A stretch of DNA of 64,000 bases from positions 124,001 through 188,000 of the forward strand of contig VWZW01001381.1 of the NCBI GenBank assembly GCA_013397115.1, written 5' to 3'. Below the pieces are notes generated by a model. It was given only the letters and a program-made list of their open reading frames with translations, was not told the origin of the DNA and did not search any database. Shown here in pieces: positions 37,772 to 50,839 of the stretch. The translations under genes were made by a program, and so were the position numbers. This DNA comes from Edolisoma coerulescens. Lineage: Eukaryota; Chordata; Aves; Passeriformes; Campephagidae. The number at the start of each line of letters is the position of its first letter. Position 1 is the first letter of the stretch.

Positions 37772-40349
37772 GGCTTCCACATATTTTATTCCCTAAGCAT
37801 TAACCAAAACATTTCAGACACAGATGAGCCACTTGCAGTGTAAAGTGTGTGGTGCCCAGCTGAATGGCCATGTCTCTTTCTTCTGTGATTTCTCATTCAA
37901 CCTGTTCTACTCCTCATCCTCTCCTTCCCCCCAGCTTTTCCTTTTCCCTACCCTTGCCTCCACCACAAAGTCCCTTCTCCACCATCTGGAGCCACCACCT
38001 GTCTCCACCACTGTGCTCTCTGCTCCTTGGCCCTGGGCTCTCAGCTGGAGCTCCAGCCCTGGCCAACTCACAATGAAGCTCCTACTTGAACAGAAAAGCA
38101 GGAAAGTAAGAGAGAGGGAGGGAAGGGAGAAAAACTCAGGCACAAAAACAAGCAAGTAAAAGCACTTGCAGCCGGGAGCCACACTGTAAAGCACCAAAGC
38201 CTTGAGGCTGAGCCCCAAATCCAGATCTCCTGAAGTCTCATTCTTCATGTGCATAGCTTGCTTTGCCTACAGCAATGCCTTCTCCTGCACATTCCCTCCT
38301 GTGCAATGGACCTGGCGTGTCTGTGTAAGGTGGCTGGGCAACAGCAGCAAACCATTACCACTTCTTCTTCAAGGTTTTCTCCATCTTGCTGGCACCTCCA
38401 ACCTTCCACAAATCTGTGGGAAGGATTCCTTTCTTGTGTCATATCTCTTCCAGGAGCCTTGTTTTCTCTCTGTGTGTCTCTTTCAACCCTTGTCCTCTGC
38501 AGCCACCCACCTGTGTGCCTTGCACAAAACCGGCCACCCCTCCCAGGCCTTGGGAAGGCCCTGTAGAGACCAGTTCGTGGTGCCAGAGAGGAGCAGACAG
38601 GCAGGAAAGCTGGAAAACAGTACACATCTCCATGTCAAGGGCCGTAGTCACCCACGGGGATCCCCAGGGATGTGCTGGCAAATGCTGAGGGCAGCTGGGA
38701 GAGGAATGGGGAATGTGATAGACTGCCTGGGGGTCAAGGGTAAAATGCATTTACAAGCTAAACTCTGCACGGTGGCTGCCAGTGTAGAGGGGTCAGTAAA
38801 AGTGGCAGAGGGATGTTCCCTTTGCAAGCTCTAAAGAAGGGATGGAGTGACCAGGCTGTGGCGAAATAGGATGCCTTGCATTTCCACAGTGCCTTGCATG
38901 CCCAGGAATCCCATGGGAAGTACTTACACTGTGCTCCACAACGCCCTTGTTGGCCATCAGGGGCTCATCTCATATCTTGATCCAAGTGCAATGCTGGCCC
39001 TACAGTCTTCCACTACACCCCAGGCTTTGAATGACTGGTGTGAGCTTGGCACCCTCTGTAGCTTTTCAGGGACTGAGTGGCTCACCTGGAAAGAGGCTGA
39101 GAAAAAAAACAAACAGAAAAGCAAAGGGTTGTGTCCCCTCAGCTGAGTCACCCCGGGGCAGGGCTGTGACTCAGAGAGGTGCTCGCCATCCTCAGTACCA
39201 CTCCAGGGGCAGGCAGCTGAGTCACTGTGGGGCAGTCCAGCCCCAGGGGGCAGGGACATGGGTGCCCATCCTCTGTGTCGGAATACACACGCAGTGCAGC
39301 AGCAATAGTCACAGGCAGGCAGCTTGAAAGGCCAGTCCTAGGAAGGTGCACCAGTGCAGCACAAGACTGCATGGTCCTTGGAGATCTGGGTTATTGTGTT
39401 TCTGTTTTTAAATAATATCCTGGACCCTCAAAAGGTTTTCACAATAAGAATTGTATAGCCTTTTTATTTTTCTGTCCATGTTTTATTATACATTTGTGTA
39501 TTTCTCTGAGTTACAGGATTTAGCATCCTGCAGTCTAGCCCTGGGCTGCCTTCCTGGGCTCTTGAATTTTAATGTAGAAGAAGAAATCTTGTGGAATAAC
39601 TGCCAGAAATAACACATTGAGTCACTGTTAACATGGATGGCAGGGGTTTCTCTCCTCTCCACCTCCAAACAGATTGGCAGAAGAAGGGAAGAAGCCACAG
39701 TCCTGAGGCCAGACGCTTCATCTTTGCAAGTGGCATATTTGCAAGAGACCCTGCTGCTGGGTACTAGGCACGGCATGAGACCTGGGTGCAGACTCCAACC
39801 ACCTCCTGAAGCCCAGGTAGCTCTGACAGACATCTTCTTCACCCTGTGAGCTGAGGGTGGACTCCTAAATGTGTCAAGAAATGTGGGGAGTCTCAGTGGA
39901 ACCTGTTTCAAGGGGTCCAAAGGGGTGGTTAAAAAGTTTCACTAAGAGCAAATTAAAAGATTAAAACAAAATGTTCAGAGTACCAGACAGCTATGGCAGC
40001 AGCTCAGCAGGGATTGATCTGGATTCCCATCTGGTGACTGGCCTAGAGATACCCTTTTCCAGCTATCCTAAGATGGTTCTGGCCTTTTGACCTGTTATAG
40101 ATTTATTGTCTTTTGCATTTAGACAACTGCCTCAGCTTTCAAATGTCAGCTCTGACTCCTGTATTGTGCTCAGTGAGAAAGAGTTTCAGTACATCTTGCG
40201 AGGAGGGAAGATATTCAGAAAGCAGTAATGCCTGGGTTCGGAGAAGTGTCCCATGTGACAAGTTTAGACATGCCTTTAACAATTTAGTATTCCTGTGCTG
40301 GGCTCTGTGTGTGTGTGCTCTGCTTGCATTCCTGCCTTTCGGATGCCTG
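37772..40349. other. Non-coding stretch, no gene recognised
   Basis: The GC-moderate part (37860-39380) has many overlapping open frames on both strands, the longest being 210 codons plus (38202-38834). None has a domain, and their mutual overlap argues against coding. The AT-rich patch at 39395-39520 has no recognised element. Confidence 0.5.
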
Positions 40350-40800
40350 TGAAAAACTCATCTGGCAGTGTGATATATCATACATTATTTTCACGCAGAG
40401 GGGTTGCTTTATTTGACTAAGGGCAGATATTAATGTGCGGTAGAGATACCGCAGCATCTTCTGTTACTGCTGACCGCTGGGCTGTAGTAACTAATTGTGT
40501 GGATGCTAATAGCTCATGACAGATGGGAGATAAAACATCTCAGTTATCATCACCATGAAAATGCATCTGCACAACTTTTCCACTGGCCAGAGGAGCTCGA
40601 TACAGCCAGGCTCGCTGAGCTGTTGCTCCAGTGCCACCAGATGTAACTGCATTTCCACTACAGTTAGCAGAGCAGGTAGCTTGCAAAAGGGCATTCATTC
40701 AAAAGCCATGGATGGCGCTACTGGCAGCTGGACTTCAACAGAGCGATCTGCTGCAGTCACCTGGACCCACTATGCTGCATGCCTGAATTGCGCTGAAAAC
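40350..40800. promoter_or_regulatory. Candidate conserved non-coding element E
   Basis: A non-repeat block with regularly spaced transcription-factor-like words. These include E-boxes CATCTG, CAGATG and CATCTG (near 40360, 40522, 40561), a second CAGATG near 40638, TAATTG (near 40490), GATAAA/TTATC GATA-type words (near 40531 and 40546), and the perfect hairpin GCGGTA-GAGA-TACCGC (40437-40452). Ordered E-box plus GATA plus homeodomain words suggest an enhancer; this is inference. Confidence 0.4.
40437..40452. repeat. Perfect 6-bp inverted repeat, 4-base spacer
   Basis: GCGGTA (40437-40442), spacer GAGA, TACCGC (40447-40452). CpGs are retained in both arms despite the CpG-poor surroundings. 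Confidence 0.8.
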
Positions 40801-42249
40801 TGAACTGGTTGTTGCAGTCACATGGCTTCCTCCACAGCCTGTCTAAATGGGCCCACTGACGTTTATCAGTCCACCTGTGTGAGCCCACCCAGCTGCAGCA
40901 TCAGCATCCCACTCACGTATAACAGATAGGTGGATAAAACCCCTTTGGAAAATACAATTAACTGGTTGAAACCAAGAGAATTTTACTGCCTGGAAGCACT
41001 AAAAGTAAATCAATGGAAGTCCTAGTGTTCCACATGAGCTATTTTACCTCTGAAGGCTGTGGGCCATGCAGAAAGATCATTAACATTCCCGGGTGACAAG
41101 TCGACAAATGCAGAATTGACAAATTCCAGCCTCAAGCCTTGGTTTTGCATCCCAAGAGGTGACATTCAGGGGAGGAAGGAGGAGCAAGGTCTTTTCATTT
41201 TGGGATATAACCCCCTCTATGTAAAAATCAGGGCTCCTGATGGCTTCCAGTTACAAGATCAGGCAGCAAATGAGCATCTGTAGCCTGCACATGGGTCATC
41301 CATGGGCACAATTATGGAGTGAGGACAGGGCCATATGTTCCCCCTGCTCCAGGGCCAAGGGTCCCTGGGTGGTGCTCCAAGCTCCTATGGGCTGTGTGGA
41401 AGAGGTAGTACAGCACAGAGAAGCCTGGTGGCAAAGCAGTGATGCCAGAGTACCTCTGACTGGTCACTGAAACACTGCTGACACCTGTTTAAAAGTAAAG
41501 TTTAAAGGAGCCAGATGTTTTTGTGGGCCTGTGAACAGAGCAGGATCCTTATGGGAATTCCAAGGAGAAAACATGAGGAAGAAGACTGGAAGAGGCCAAA
41601 AGGGATGACAGGGAAAGTAAGAGAAGGAGAAGAAAACATGATAGAAACAAAGGGAAAGGGAAGAAATAGGGGTGAGAAAAGGAAACTAAGGCACACAAGT
41701 TTATTGACACTTTGGGGTCTTTTTCTTTTCCCCCTTGCTGGGCTTGATAAAACCTCTTTTTAAAGTTGCCTCACTCCCAGCAATGAGGTGACAGAGAGGT
41801 GAGATTATGCAGAAGGGAGAAATGTCAGTGTGGGCTCTGGGCATCCTACCTGTCCTGCTCTCCTCCTCCTGTCCGAGGAAAAACTCATGGCCAGAGCTGG
41901 AGTGACTGTGTGCACACCCAACATCACACTTAGCTTGGCTGACTCTTGTACGGGCCATGACTTCTCCACCCTTCTCCTCCTTGGCTTCATAGTCACACTT
42001 GCTGGGCATTTCTGAGTGGAGAGGATCTGAAACATGGGGCAGAAGGAGGCCAGAGTGAGAGATGCTGAACCTGGACTTATTTTTTTGACGAATACTCCAT
42101 CCCACCACTGAGCCGAGGGCTGTTGAAGTGGTGTTGAGGATGCAGGGCTCCTCTTCTCTCTGAACTGTGACAAGCTGGCATCCCATTTTGATTTGTCTTA
42201 TCAGCAGAGGATCTAGATGCCTCTCCAGAGCTCATCTGAACCCACTCAG
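40801..42249. other. Non-coding stretch with a purine-rich tract
   Basis: Bases 41560-41695 on the plus strand are strongly purine-rich (GGAAGAAG, GGGAAAG words), a low-complexity tract. A 161-codon minus frame at 41701-42186 and a 122-codon overlapping frame have no recognised domain. Confidence 0.5.
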
Positions 42250-42420
42250 TTCTCTTGCCTGATAAAATTTCTGTCTGAAATTGGACTGATGAGAGTGCTT
42301 GACTGACACCCCGGGAAACTCACGTTTCCCTTTCGTCAACCCTCCAGATAAAAGCTCCAGCTGCAGCAGAGATAATGTGCACCTCTCCTGGCTGACCATT
42401 TCTTGGAACAGGAAGGAAGT
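42250..42420. promoter_or_regulatory. Weak candidate conserved non-coding element F
   Basis: Contains the inverted repeat GGGAAAC-TCAC-GTTTCCC (42313-42330), two GATAA-type words and a CAGCTG E-box-like core (about 42359). No repeat or coding signature. Low confidence. Confidence 0.25.
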
Positions 42421-45400
42421 TCATTCTCTGTTCTAGTGAGTCCTTTGCCTTCTGGGCTAAAATTGCCAGCAAAAAGGGGAGTTGGATTCCGTTTTTGGAT
42501 GCCCGTGATCAGTCACGGCACCAAGAGGAACATGAGATGACCATCGCATTTCTCACTGGGCACTACAGTGGCATTTTGTCACTAGCTGTATGAACTGCAG
42601 GTGAAAGGCTCCCAAGCATTGTCACCCCAGTCTGTTTCACCCTTTGACCCAGGGAAGAAATAGTTGAACTTCAGCTAGACAGAGATCTATCTCTGTACTG
42701 TGCCCATTTCTTCCTACAACCAGTCACACTGGTAGGTTTCCAGCCAAGATACAGAGCTTATAAATTACTGAGACATCAATAAATGACTCAATGATTTTAG
42801 AGTGACTAAAATGAAACATATCTTATTTATGTTAATGAAGATGACTGACATCTTGAAGAATCACTCACTGCTTTGCAGACTACATACATTCAGCAATCAT
42901 TCAGCCACAACTAAGTGCAGCTACCTCTGGGATGGATTGTGTCAGATACTTAATAATGTCTGGAAACCCAGCAAAGACATATAGAAGTAAGCAAAAACAA
43001 CACTTTGTACAGAAGCCAGTAAGTCGAACCTGAGGCAGACAGTGTGTAGCAACAAACTAGGATCTAATGAGATTCTAACCTTCTTTTTGAGCACTGCTTG
43101 ACACTGAAATCGCAGGACTTTGCTGTTAGGAAGTTGGGGAATGAGCTCCGTCACACTGGGGGTCTTGTGAGGATATTGCATGCTTACGTTATGTGCGTAA
43201 TGATGGCAGCTTTGCATTCAAATGAGGCTGAAAAAATGTTTGCTCCTGTAACATGCTTGGTTTGTACAGGCACTCAGCAATTGCGAATGCTGTTTCAGAG
43301 CTGGGCAGGCAGGAATGCATGTGCCTCTGTGCTCTGCTTCTGCAAACCTGAATGAGCTGTCATGAGCAGGCACTTGGCTTCCCATGTCATTCAAAGCCGG
43401 TATGTTGCATATCTTCCCTGTCTGCTGTTACTCACAGCTGTGAAACAAAGAGATAGAAAATTAAATGTTTTACCAGGTAATTAAGAGAGACGTTTATGGG
43501 TTTGCTTTCAAGTCACTTCTGTGAGTGCCACCTTAGTAAAGCGGCAGATTACTGTAAGGTAAAACAAAGAATGTTGCTTGGTGCATGTGCATGAATCGCA
43601 CTGCAGGTACTGGAGTGGGTGGGGGAGAGTTAGGGGGATGAAGAGCCTTCTCAGTTTTGCATTCCTGCCATTTAAGAGCTCTTCATATGAGGTCAGTTAC
43701 AGCCCTAATTATGAAGGAAAGAGCTTTAGAGGTTTGGGAGGTGTAAAATGACTGTAGCACTGCCCAAGTAAAGGCAGACTAGCTATTTTACACCAGCAGA
43801 GCATTGCTGGGGGATGCAGGTGTTGAAGGAACAGAACCAGAACACAAATCTTAAATCTTCATGTATAAATGGAAATTCGTGTAGGGAGGTGAAAGGGTCT
43901 CCTCTGTGCCTGCTGCTGGAGACTGCAACACAGGTCCCTGTGGAACAGAGGCTATGTTAGACCCCTCAACAGACCACTGGCACAGCTTGCTCTCCTCAAA
44001 TACAGACTCATCTTCTTCAGCTCTGCCCCACAGCATCAGGACAAGGAAAAACTCCTTCTAGAGTAAGGCAAAAAACTACCCCACCATGTCCTCTCCAGAA
44101 AAAAAATGTATGAGAAACAGCTGTGGGTGCTTTCTGTCCTTTTGAATCTGAGAGCAAGGAAACGGCTGCTGCCCCAACACCATGCTGAGCTGAGGGAGAG
44201 CCCGGCAGTGCTCACCGAGGCACCTTCCCAAGGAGAAAGATGCAACCATTTCCCCTGAAACGACTCACTGACTGCGGCACACGCTCTGGATGGATATATA
44301 CAGCTGCTTTAAAGCAAGCTCCCTCCTTTTTGTATGTTAATGCCTTTTGCTCAGCCGATGCTCTCTGGAGCATGCAGTGTATATTGAAGGGTGCAGACCA
44401 TGATTCAGTTGTAGGGGTGTAAGTGTGTGTGCAATACCCCCAGCCTGCTTGCCTTTCCCAGCTCCACACCGTGTGCGTGGCCAGCCCCTGACCCATCTCC
44501 CCCTCCCTGACACACTCAGGTATCTCAGTGCAGTTACAGATTCCCAGGCACGGCTGTGCTCTGCTCACACCCTGCCTGCAGAGCAGGTTCAGAGGGCTCC
44601 ATGATGCAGAACTGGCAGAGCTGTAAGTCGAGAGGGAAAAGGAGAGAAGGGGAGGGGAGGAGAGCTGCGGGAGATGCTGTGCCACCCGGCTGCAGTCCTC
44701 AGCCACTTCTTGTTTTGCAGCTCAGGCGATGCACAGGGTTCACCTTCTACAGGTTTATCACCTCTAGTCTGCCCAAAAGGATTGTAGGGGAGACAACTGG
44801 TCACTGCTAATAATTAAGACAGCCAAATGAAGGTAGAGACAAGAGGCAGGGGAGCTGGCAGAAAGAAATGTCAATCCAAAGAACAGGGTGCCAGGGTCTT
44901 AAGCACACTGTCTTGCCCAATCATCCCATCTCTTTTGCACCCATAAGAGCCAACCTGCTGTCAGTTCTCTGACTCAAAGCTAAACAGCTTTAGCTCTGCA
45001 GGTATTGTGGTGGGAAAACAAGTGTTTGCCTAATTCTTGGTTGTCTTGGAATCCCTCCCTCCACACCCTGGATGAGACCACAGTCATCCTGACAGCCTGA
45101 GAACTGGGGGCAGCATCTTGGCTGCATCATGGTTCCTTATCTTCAAGTGAGATAGCACAGAAATTTTAATGCACAGGAATCTTGACACAAAAAAGCCCCC
45201 TGAAATGCAGGCTGTGTTGGGTCAAATGCAGCCATCTGACACCAGCTTAAAAAGAAATGCAGTAAGTGTGGTAACTCAAATGTGGTGAACTGTAAAGACA
45301 AAATTGCCTAATAATGGGTGTGAATCAGATAAGAAGGAAGATAACAATTATGAGTCTAAAAACCTCAGTAAATAAGAGCTTAGATGGATCTACTGCCAAC

Positions 45401-46119
45401 AGTCAGATGAAGTTCTGCCTCACTCCTTCCCAGATGCCTTGATTTTATCTCATGCCAGGTACAGGACTGGCCCACATGCTGTTCCGCAAGGGCTGCAGTG
45501 TCTAGACAAGACCTGGCTTGGGGATACTCAATTAAAAAATACCAAAAACCAGTCTTCCCCTTTTGGCCAAAGGATCAAGGTTTGCTTTCAATGAGAGTGT
45601 TTTCATGTTCATTTACTCCTGATTTACTGTTCAGGAACACAAAACTGGGATGTGAACACTGGTGCCAGTGTCACCTGCATTTGCAAGGGAGGAACTGGAC
45701 ATGGTCTTCTTGCTCAGGAACATCTTCTGTCCTCCATTCCCCCAAGTCAGCAGTGTGCTGTTGGTTGGCTTTTGGGTGAGCCACAGGAGTCATCCTCCTC
45801 AGCCAGAGATTGTTTAGCATCTAAATTGTAGCATCTCCTCCAAATTAGAGCCAGTGTTCCTATTGCCATGTACCTTATAGGGGCCAGGCAAGGATTGCGA
45901 GATTGTCCCTGCTGGGCTGTGAGGTCTGTGTTTTCTGCAACACCTGAAGGTGTCCAGCCAAAGGGGGGCCGTTCTTTTACATCTCTTGTTCACACTTGGG
46001 ATTTAGGTCTGCAAGCTTTTCCTGCTGTTCAGACATTAAGTAACTGAAAAACCTGGAGAAGGCAGCAAGGTAGGTGGTGCAGGGAAGGAATTTGTGCTGG
46101 AGTCAGAGGATAATATATA
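42421..46119. other. Non-coding stretch, no gene recognised
   Basis: AT-moderate at 42740-43330, with octamer-like words near 43215. The GC-moderate part (44160-44770) has overlapping frames on both strands, including a 164-codon minus frame without a domain. No repeat was recognised. Confidence 0.5.
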
Positions 46120-46400
46120 TTTTAAGACTGCAGGGAAGCTGTAGGACATATGACCTTTAGTAATCTCCTCGCTTTCAGGCTCCTTTCCTCCCCATTGAGA
46201 GCCTCTCTCAACTGTTCCCCAGGGGATTTCAAGCGTTGCTATTATATATAATTGCACAAAAAAGGAGAACGCTCTGGCCCATGAAAGGAATAAGAGGGAT
46301 AAACTAATTAATTCCAGGCCACAGAAGTGGAAAAGAAAGCAAATACTTGGCAATTAATCAGGGGCAGCTGAGCCCTTCTCTCCTATCAGATATGGCGGAA
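46120..46400. promoter_or_regulatory. Candidate conserved non-coding element G
   Basis: Homeodomain-type palindrome TAATTAATT (46305-46313) and CAATTAATCA (46351-46360), with TATATAATTGC near 46245, in a non-repeat block with no sustained coding signal. A 105-codon minus frame (46036-46353) crosses it but has no domain and reads as stop-poor chance. Confidence 0.35.
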
Positions 46401-47127
46401 AGTGCTAATTGCAGAAGATAAGCCACACAGTGGGATGCATGAAACTGCCTCTGAACTGGGGACAAAAATAACACATTCAGCTGCCAGTACACAGAGGAGA
46501 AGGAGGGGGAGCAATGGGCACCCTCCATCAACACCACCACAAGTCGTAGTGTGGGAGCAGCACATTGTAAAGGGTCCGAGCTGCTCATAAGGGTTTGGGA
46601 AGGGCTGGGGAACCAAGGTAGCAGGGATCTGGATGGGAGATTTGACTGTGAAATAGTCCACTCTCTGCATTACTCCTGTCATCTGTGAAATGGGATTTAT
46701 GGCTCTGTCCCTGGGCTGGCTGTGGCCAGGGAGTATGTGATGCTGAGAAGAGCTCATGGGAACCCTCATAAATCCCCCAGTACGTCTGGCTTCAGCAAGG
46801 GTCTGCAAGGCCAGCAGAGAAGCTGTGGCTCTCGGGGCAGGTAGTGTGGCAGTGAGTTTGGTAGGGTCGCTTGAGGCATGCAGCAAGCATGGGGCAAGCA
46901 TCAGGTTGGCTGCTGTTGCTTGTGTTTGGCTTCACTGGGTTTGGATTCTGGCTGAGGGACTTTGAAAGGGGATTTTCCAAGGTTTTTAATCACTTCAAAA
47001 TGAAGACAGTGTAGATGACGGTGACGTTTAGAGGTGCCAGTGCAGCACTAATTTCAAGCATTAGAGCTTAGGAAATTCTTATTATGCTCCTCTCTGTATC
47101 AGGAGAAGCTTTCATATCTCCATGTTT
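46401..47127. other. Non-coding stretch; possible MIR trace
   Basis: The words CATCTGTGAAATGGGATTTATG (46680-46701) resemble the core of the MIR 3' part, but the match does not extend, so it is not called. The 171-codon minus frame (46386-46901) has no domain. No other feature. Confidence 0.4.
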
Positions 47128-47277
47128 CACATCCCTGCAAGTGTTCAGGGCCAAGCTGGATGGAACTTTGAGCAACCTGGTCTAGTGGAATGTGTCCCTG
47201 CTCATGGCAGGGGGTTGGAACGAGATGATCTTCAAGCCAACTCTTCCAACACAAACCATCCTATGACTTTATGACCT
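47128..47277 (+). mobile_element. CR1 LINE 3' end, 5'-truncated
   Basis: Sense-strand CR1 terminus: CATCCCTGCAAGTGTTCAGG, then CAAGCTGGATGGAACTTTGAG, CAACCTGGTCTAGTGGAATG, GTGTCCCTGCTCATGGCAGG, GGTTGGAACGAGATGATC, and a decayed terminal octamer region (CCATCCTATGACTTTATGAC). Only the last 150 bases or so are present. Divergence from the usual terminal wording is modest. Confidence 0.9.
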
Positions 47278-48645
47278 GGGGAAAAACAGGATGTTTCAGT
47301 GACTTGGAAGACTGGGAAAAGACTCTTAGCACCTGACCCCTTCTCATGTGTGCCTTTCCTCACTGTCATCTTGCCCGACCCTGACCACTCTCTCCCTACT
47401 GGAGAACATAGGTTGGTTTCTCAGATGCGGGAGTTGATAGAGCACTTAAAAAGGGGTCAGCAGCTCCTTTGGGAAAGGGCTGTGCTTTGGGACCTCTGTA
47501 CGTAGTGATGTTAGAGGCCTTCTATCTCCATCTCTTCCTACCAGAGTGCCAAAGGCTCAGGAAGAGCCACAGCGCTTCACTTGGAGGTCTGCTAGCAATC
47601 CTCACCTCTTTGATGTTCCTCACTTAGCACTCGGAGTCCAATTACATACAGAGACTAACAGGCATCATCGCTTTGTTCCTCGGAGGATGCAAAGAAAAGC
47701 ACAGCTCCCTAAATGTTATGGGTTGTTGTTGGTTTTCTTCTTCCAAGTGCTCAGATCCCCTGGGGGCAAGTCTTTTACATCAGACTCGGAGGGGACTGAT
47801 TACCAAGTTGTTATGCGTGCTTTATTCCTGCCAGAGCCCATGCAAGTTGGACATGTGCAGGGATGCCTGGGATGGCAGAAGGCACTGTGGAAAACCACAT
47901 GTATAAACCCCCCTGGTGGGAGTGTAAATCTGGAGTAACTCCCTTTTAGCTTCACTAGCCACAGATTTACATCTGTGCTAACAATAGCGTGGCCCTCCCC
48001 TATGATTCAAGGCATAAATTCTGTGTAAATAAGCTTCCTACTTGGGCAGCATGTTTTTGCCTCTTGCTTGGGGAACTAGGAGGGTTGGCACTGCTCGGGG
48101 CAGCTTTCCTGCCCTGCTACTGTCTGTGCCCGTGCGCAGAATCAAACATGATCTGGCAGCTGCTGCAGCAGCCCTTGTATTTTGCTGTCCTATCCCTCCT
48201 AGGATTTCAACACATTTGCATTCCTCCTGCTGAAGATGAACTGCAGGCTTCTTCTCCAACAAACCTTCATTTAGGGGAGCAGAATTCATCAATATTTCAT
48301 GCTGAAGGGGGAGAGGAATATGTACATGTGCATATATACTCTTAGGGAAGGAAAAGGTTAGTGCAGTGAAAAGAAGCAGATAAAGCTGAGGAGGGAAGGA
48401 GGGAGGTTTAAAGGATCCATTCCTTCATTTTTTGACCTCTCTTTGGTTATGCGTAATCCTAGGGAAGGAAAAATCCATGTGGCATTGAAGAATCCCTTCT
48501 TAATCATTCTTTTATTTGTAGACATCAGTGCTGGCAGTATTTCGTGATAGCCAGGCAGAGACTGCAGATCTGGATAGGTGAAGGGAGAAGGAGAGACAGA
48601 ACAAACAACATGGAGAGAATGAGAGACAGTGTGAGTGAGTAAAAC

Positions 48646-48693
48646 ACATGGACACATGGACTGCATGGACACATGGACCATGCACACATGGAC
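48646..48693. repeat. Imperfect 8-bp tandem repeat (ACATGGAC)
   Basis: Exact ACATGGAC units at 48646-48653, 48654-48661, 48671-48678 and 48686-48693, separated by variant units (CATGGAC, CATGCAC). A small minisatellite-like array of about 6 units. Confidence 0.8.
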
Positions 48694-49197
48694 TGGGGGG
48701 ATTTTCAGCAGCAAGGCTCCTTCTGCTAAATCCCTGCAGCCCTTACTCAGCATAATGTGGCTAGTCGAGTGAACACGATGCTTTTAAAAGTCTCTGGCAG
48801 CTCTTTTATTAAAAGCTTGACCGTGAGGCTGGGTTATAAATAATTTGATATTAAACACACATGTCAAAGAAAAGAGTGGTGAGGGAGGAAGATTGTTTTC
48901 AAGCCACAGAATAATTATTCGGGTATATAATTTTAGCTCCAAGCTTCTTGGGGGATGAAGAGGCAGCACAGGGTGAGGGAATGGTGAAGAGTAATGGTTT
49001 CAATATCAAGCAAGACTGCACTGGTGCTGGCTGCAGCACAAGGTGGGGCTGCCAGCTGGCTGAGGTGCTCCCATGTACTGCACGGGCAGAGGCTCTGCTG
49101 CCTGCATTTTACGAAGTGGGCTCAGAAATAAGTGTCTGGGCTTTCCCTCACTGCCACAGAGCCCATGTGTGTTGTGTACCTCTATCTACCCTGAATG

Positions 49198-49211
49198 CAC
49201 ACACACACACA
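49198..49211. repeat. (CA)n microsatellite
   Basis: Alternating CA tract of about 14 bases, with a second interrupted CA-rich patch at about 49238-49252. Confidence 0.8.
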
Positions 49212-50839
49212 GGGTTCACACCTGGGTCTAGCCTGCACACATACACACATATGTCTGTATGCTGCGGATGCTAAAGGAGACTCTTCCAGCCAGGATTGCA
49301 GATGCTGATGATCTGCATTGCAAAGGACAGGCTACAAGGGTTAAAAGTATCTCTTGGGGGGGAAATATTTCGTGTGGGACAGGAGACAGAGAGCTGGAAC
49401 AATGAGCAGCCTTCAGAACCTGGTTCGGGGAGGGAGGAAACATTGTGGGATATGCCTCGCCACTGGCATGCTCCAAGAGGGTTTCCTTGCACCTGCATGC
49501 AGGGAGCCCAGCTAACTCACTGACCCACCTCCTGGTCCCCACAGGATGGGGTTACTTGAGCGTGGCCCACACAGGGCCTTTCCTTCAGCTGGCTCAGTGA
49601 GACATCATGCTTTCCCACTGCTGCATGGGGCTTCTTGCCAGGGACAGTGCTCACCTGCAGGCTGCCCAGTGCCTCCCAGCTGTTTGCAGCAGCTGGCTGT
49701 CTTCTGCACAGCCCAAAGTGCTGGGTGCTGGTTACCTTAGAAACTGCTTTTCCTCTTCTTCCTACTGCTGTGCATAAGTTAAGTGATGGGTACAGCAGGA
49801 AGAATGCAGGCTTCCGCCTCCCAACAGGAGAAAAGATCCAATGCTCTGCAGAGTGGTCTTATCCCTCTCTATAAAGGTGCTCCTGGCTCTGCTGCCAGAG
49901 TGAAAAGTCCTAGTTTTCTGCCATAGCTTGGCCAAGGTGACTGCGGAGGAGGATGATGGGCTAAGGGTTTTTGGGGTGCTGGATACCATTGTGGATGCTC
50001 TTGTCCCTAAGGCAATTGTTTCTAACCTGGGGCACATGTTTTTAACAAAAATTGGATTATCTGAACAAATAAACACACTAAGCTTTACATTAAATAAATG
50101 TGACCCTCATACTTTCTGCAACATAGAAACACTTCTCCCTTGTCTAAGGGTTGTTGGACTGCTAGAATGGGATGGGGACTCGGATTTGCTCTTAGATGGG
50201 CATTTATAAATCTGGGGCTGGTAAGGTAATCAGTGTTTATGACCTTGGAACTGACAGTTTTTTTAACCCTGGGGTAATGCTGACAGTGGCAACAGATGTC
50301 TCCCTCTGAAACAGGCTGGTGGATCTCAGTCTGGTTCCCAGGTAGGAAGAATGGGACCATATCAAACTACCATTTAATACCTAAATGCAGTCTCAGCAGG
50401 AGACTGAAAAGCAGTGAGCAGTTGATCAGTATTCCTCACTAGTTCTAAATAGAAGTCACCTTAGTCTTTTTAGAAAATGGATGAATAAGCAAAAAGATCT
50501 CAAGCCGAACTTGTGTTCTACCAACATTCTTACTCCATAATTATCTGAAACCGAGGTTTAACACAAATATTTATTTACCACCAGTTTTTAATTTTTTTCA
50601 CTGGCTCATTCACCCATGGGATTTGGAATAGGTGTCCATGGATTCTGAGGAGCTGCAGGAAGAGTAGGGTGGTGTCATTTTGCAGAGCACTTAATGCGTG
50701 TGGATGATACGTGGTAGGCAAATTGGAGAGTGGGGAGCTCAGTGCAGAGCTGTTTGTTTGTTACAGGTTGGGTTTTTATGTTTGTTTGCTTTGTGGGTGT
50801 TTTCCCCCCCAGTCCCCTTGAGCAGATTTCAGCTTCTCC

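Larger units (their letters stand above)
47278..50839. other. Non-coding stretch with short simple repeats
   Basis: Contains the 8-bp tandem repeat at 48646-48693, an AC tract at 49198-49211 with further CA-rich sequence to 49252, and an AT-rich patch at 48800-48950 (TAAATAATTTG, AATAATTATTC) that could be a minor conserved element. Open frames (131 codons or fewer) show no domain. Confidence 0.5.

Noticed and set aside
38202..38834. 210-codon plus-strand open frame, the longest in the window
   Set aside because: Overlapped by frames of 100-126 codons in other registers and on the other strand. The whole block is simply poor in stop codons, and no domain is visible.
46673..46705. CATCTGTGAAATGGGAT, like the MIR core
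   Set aside because: The match is too short and does not extend into the rest of the MIR 3' part.
48438..48460. TCTTTGGTTATGCG resembling the start of miR-9
   Set aside because: Identity stops after 11 bases and no complementary arm for a precursor hairpin is nearby.
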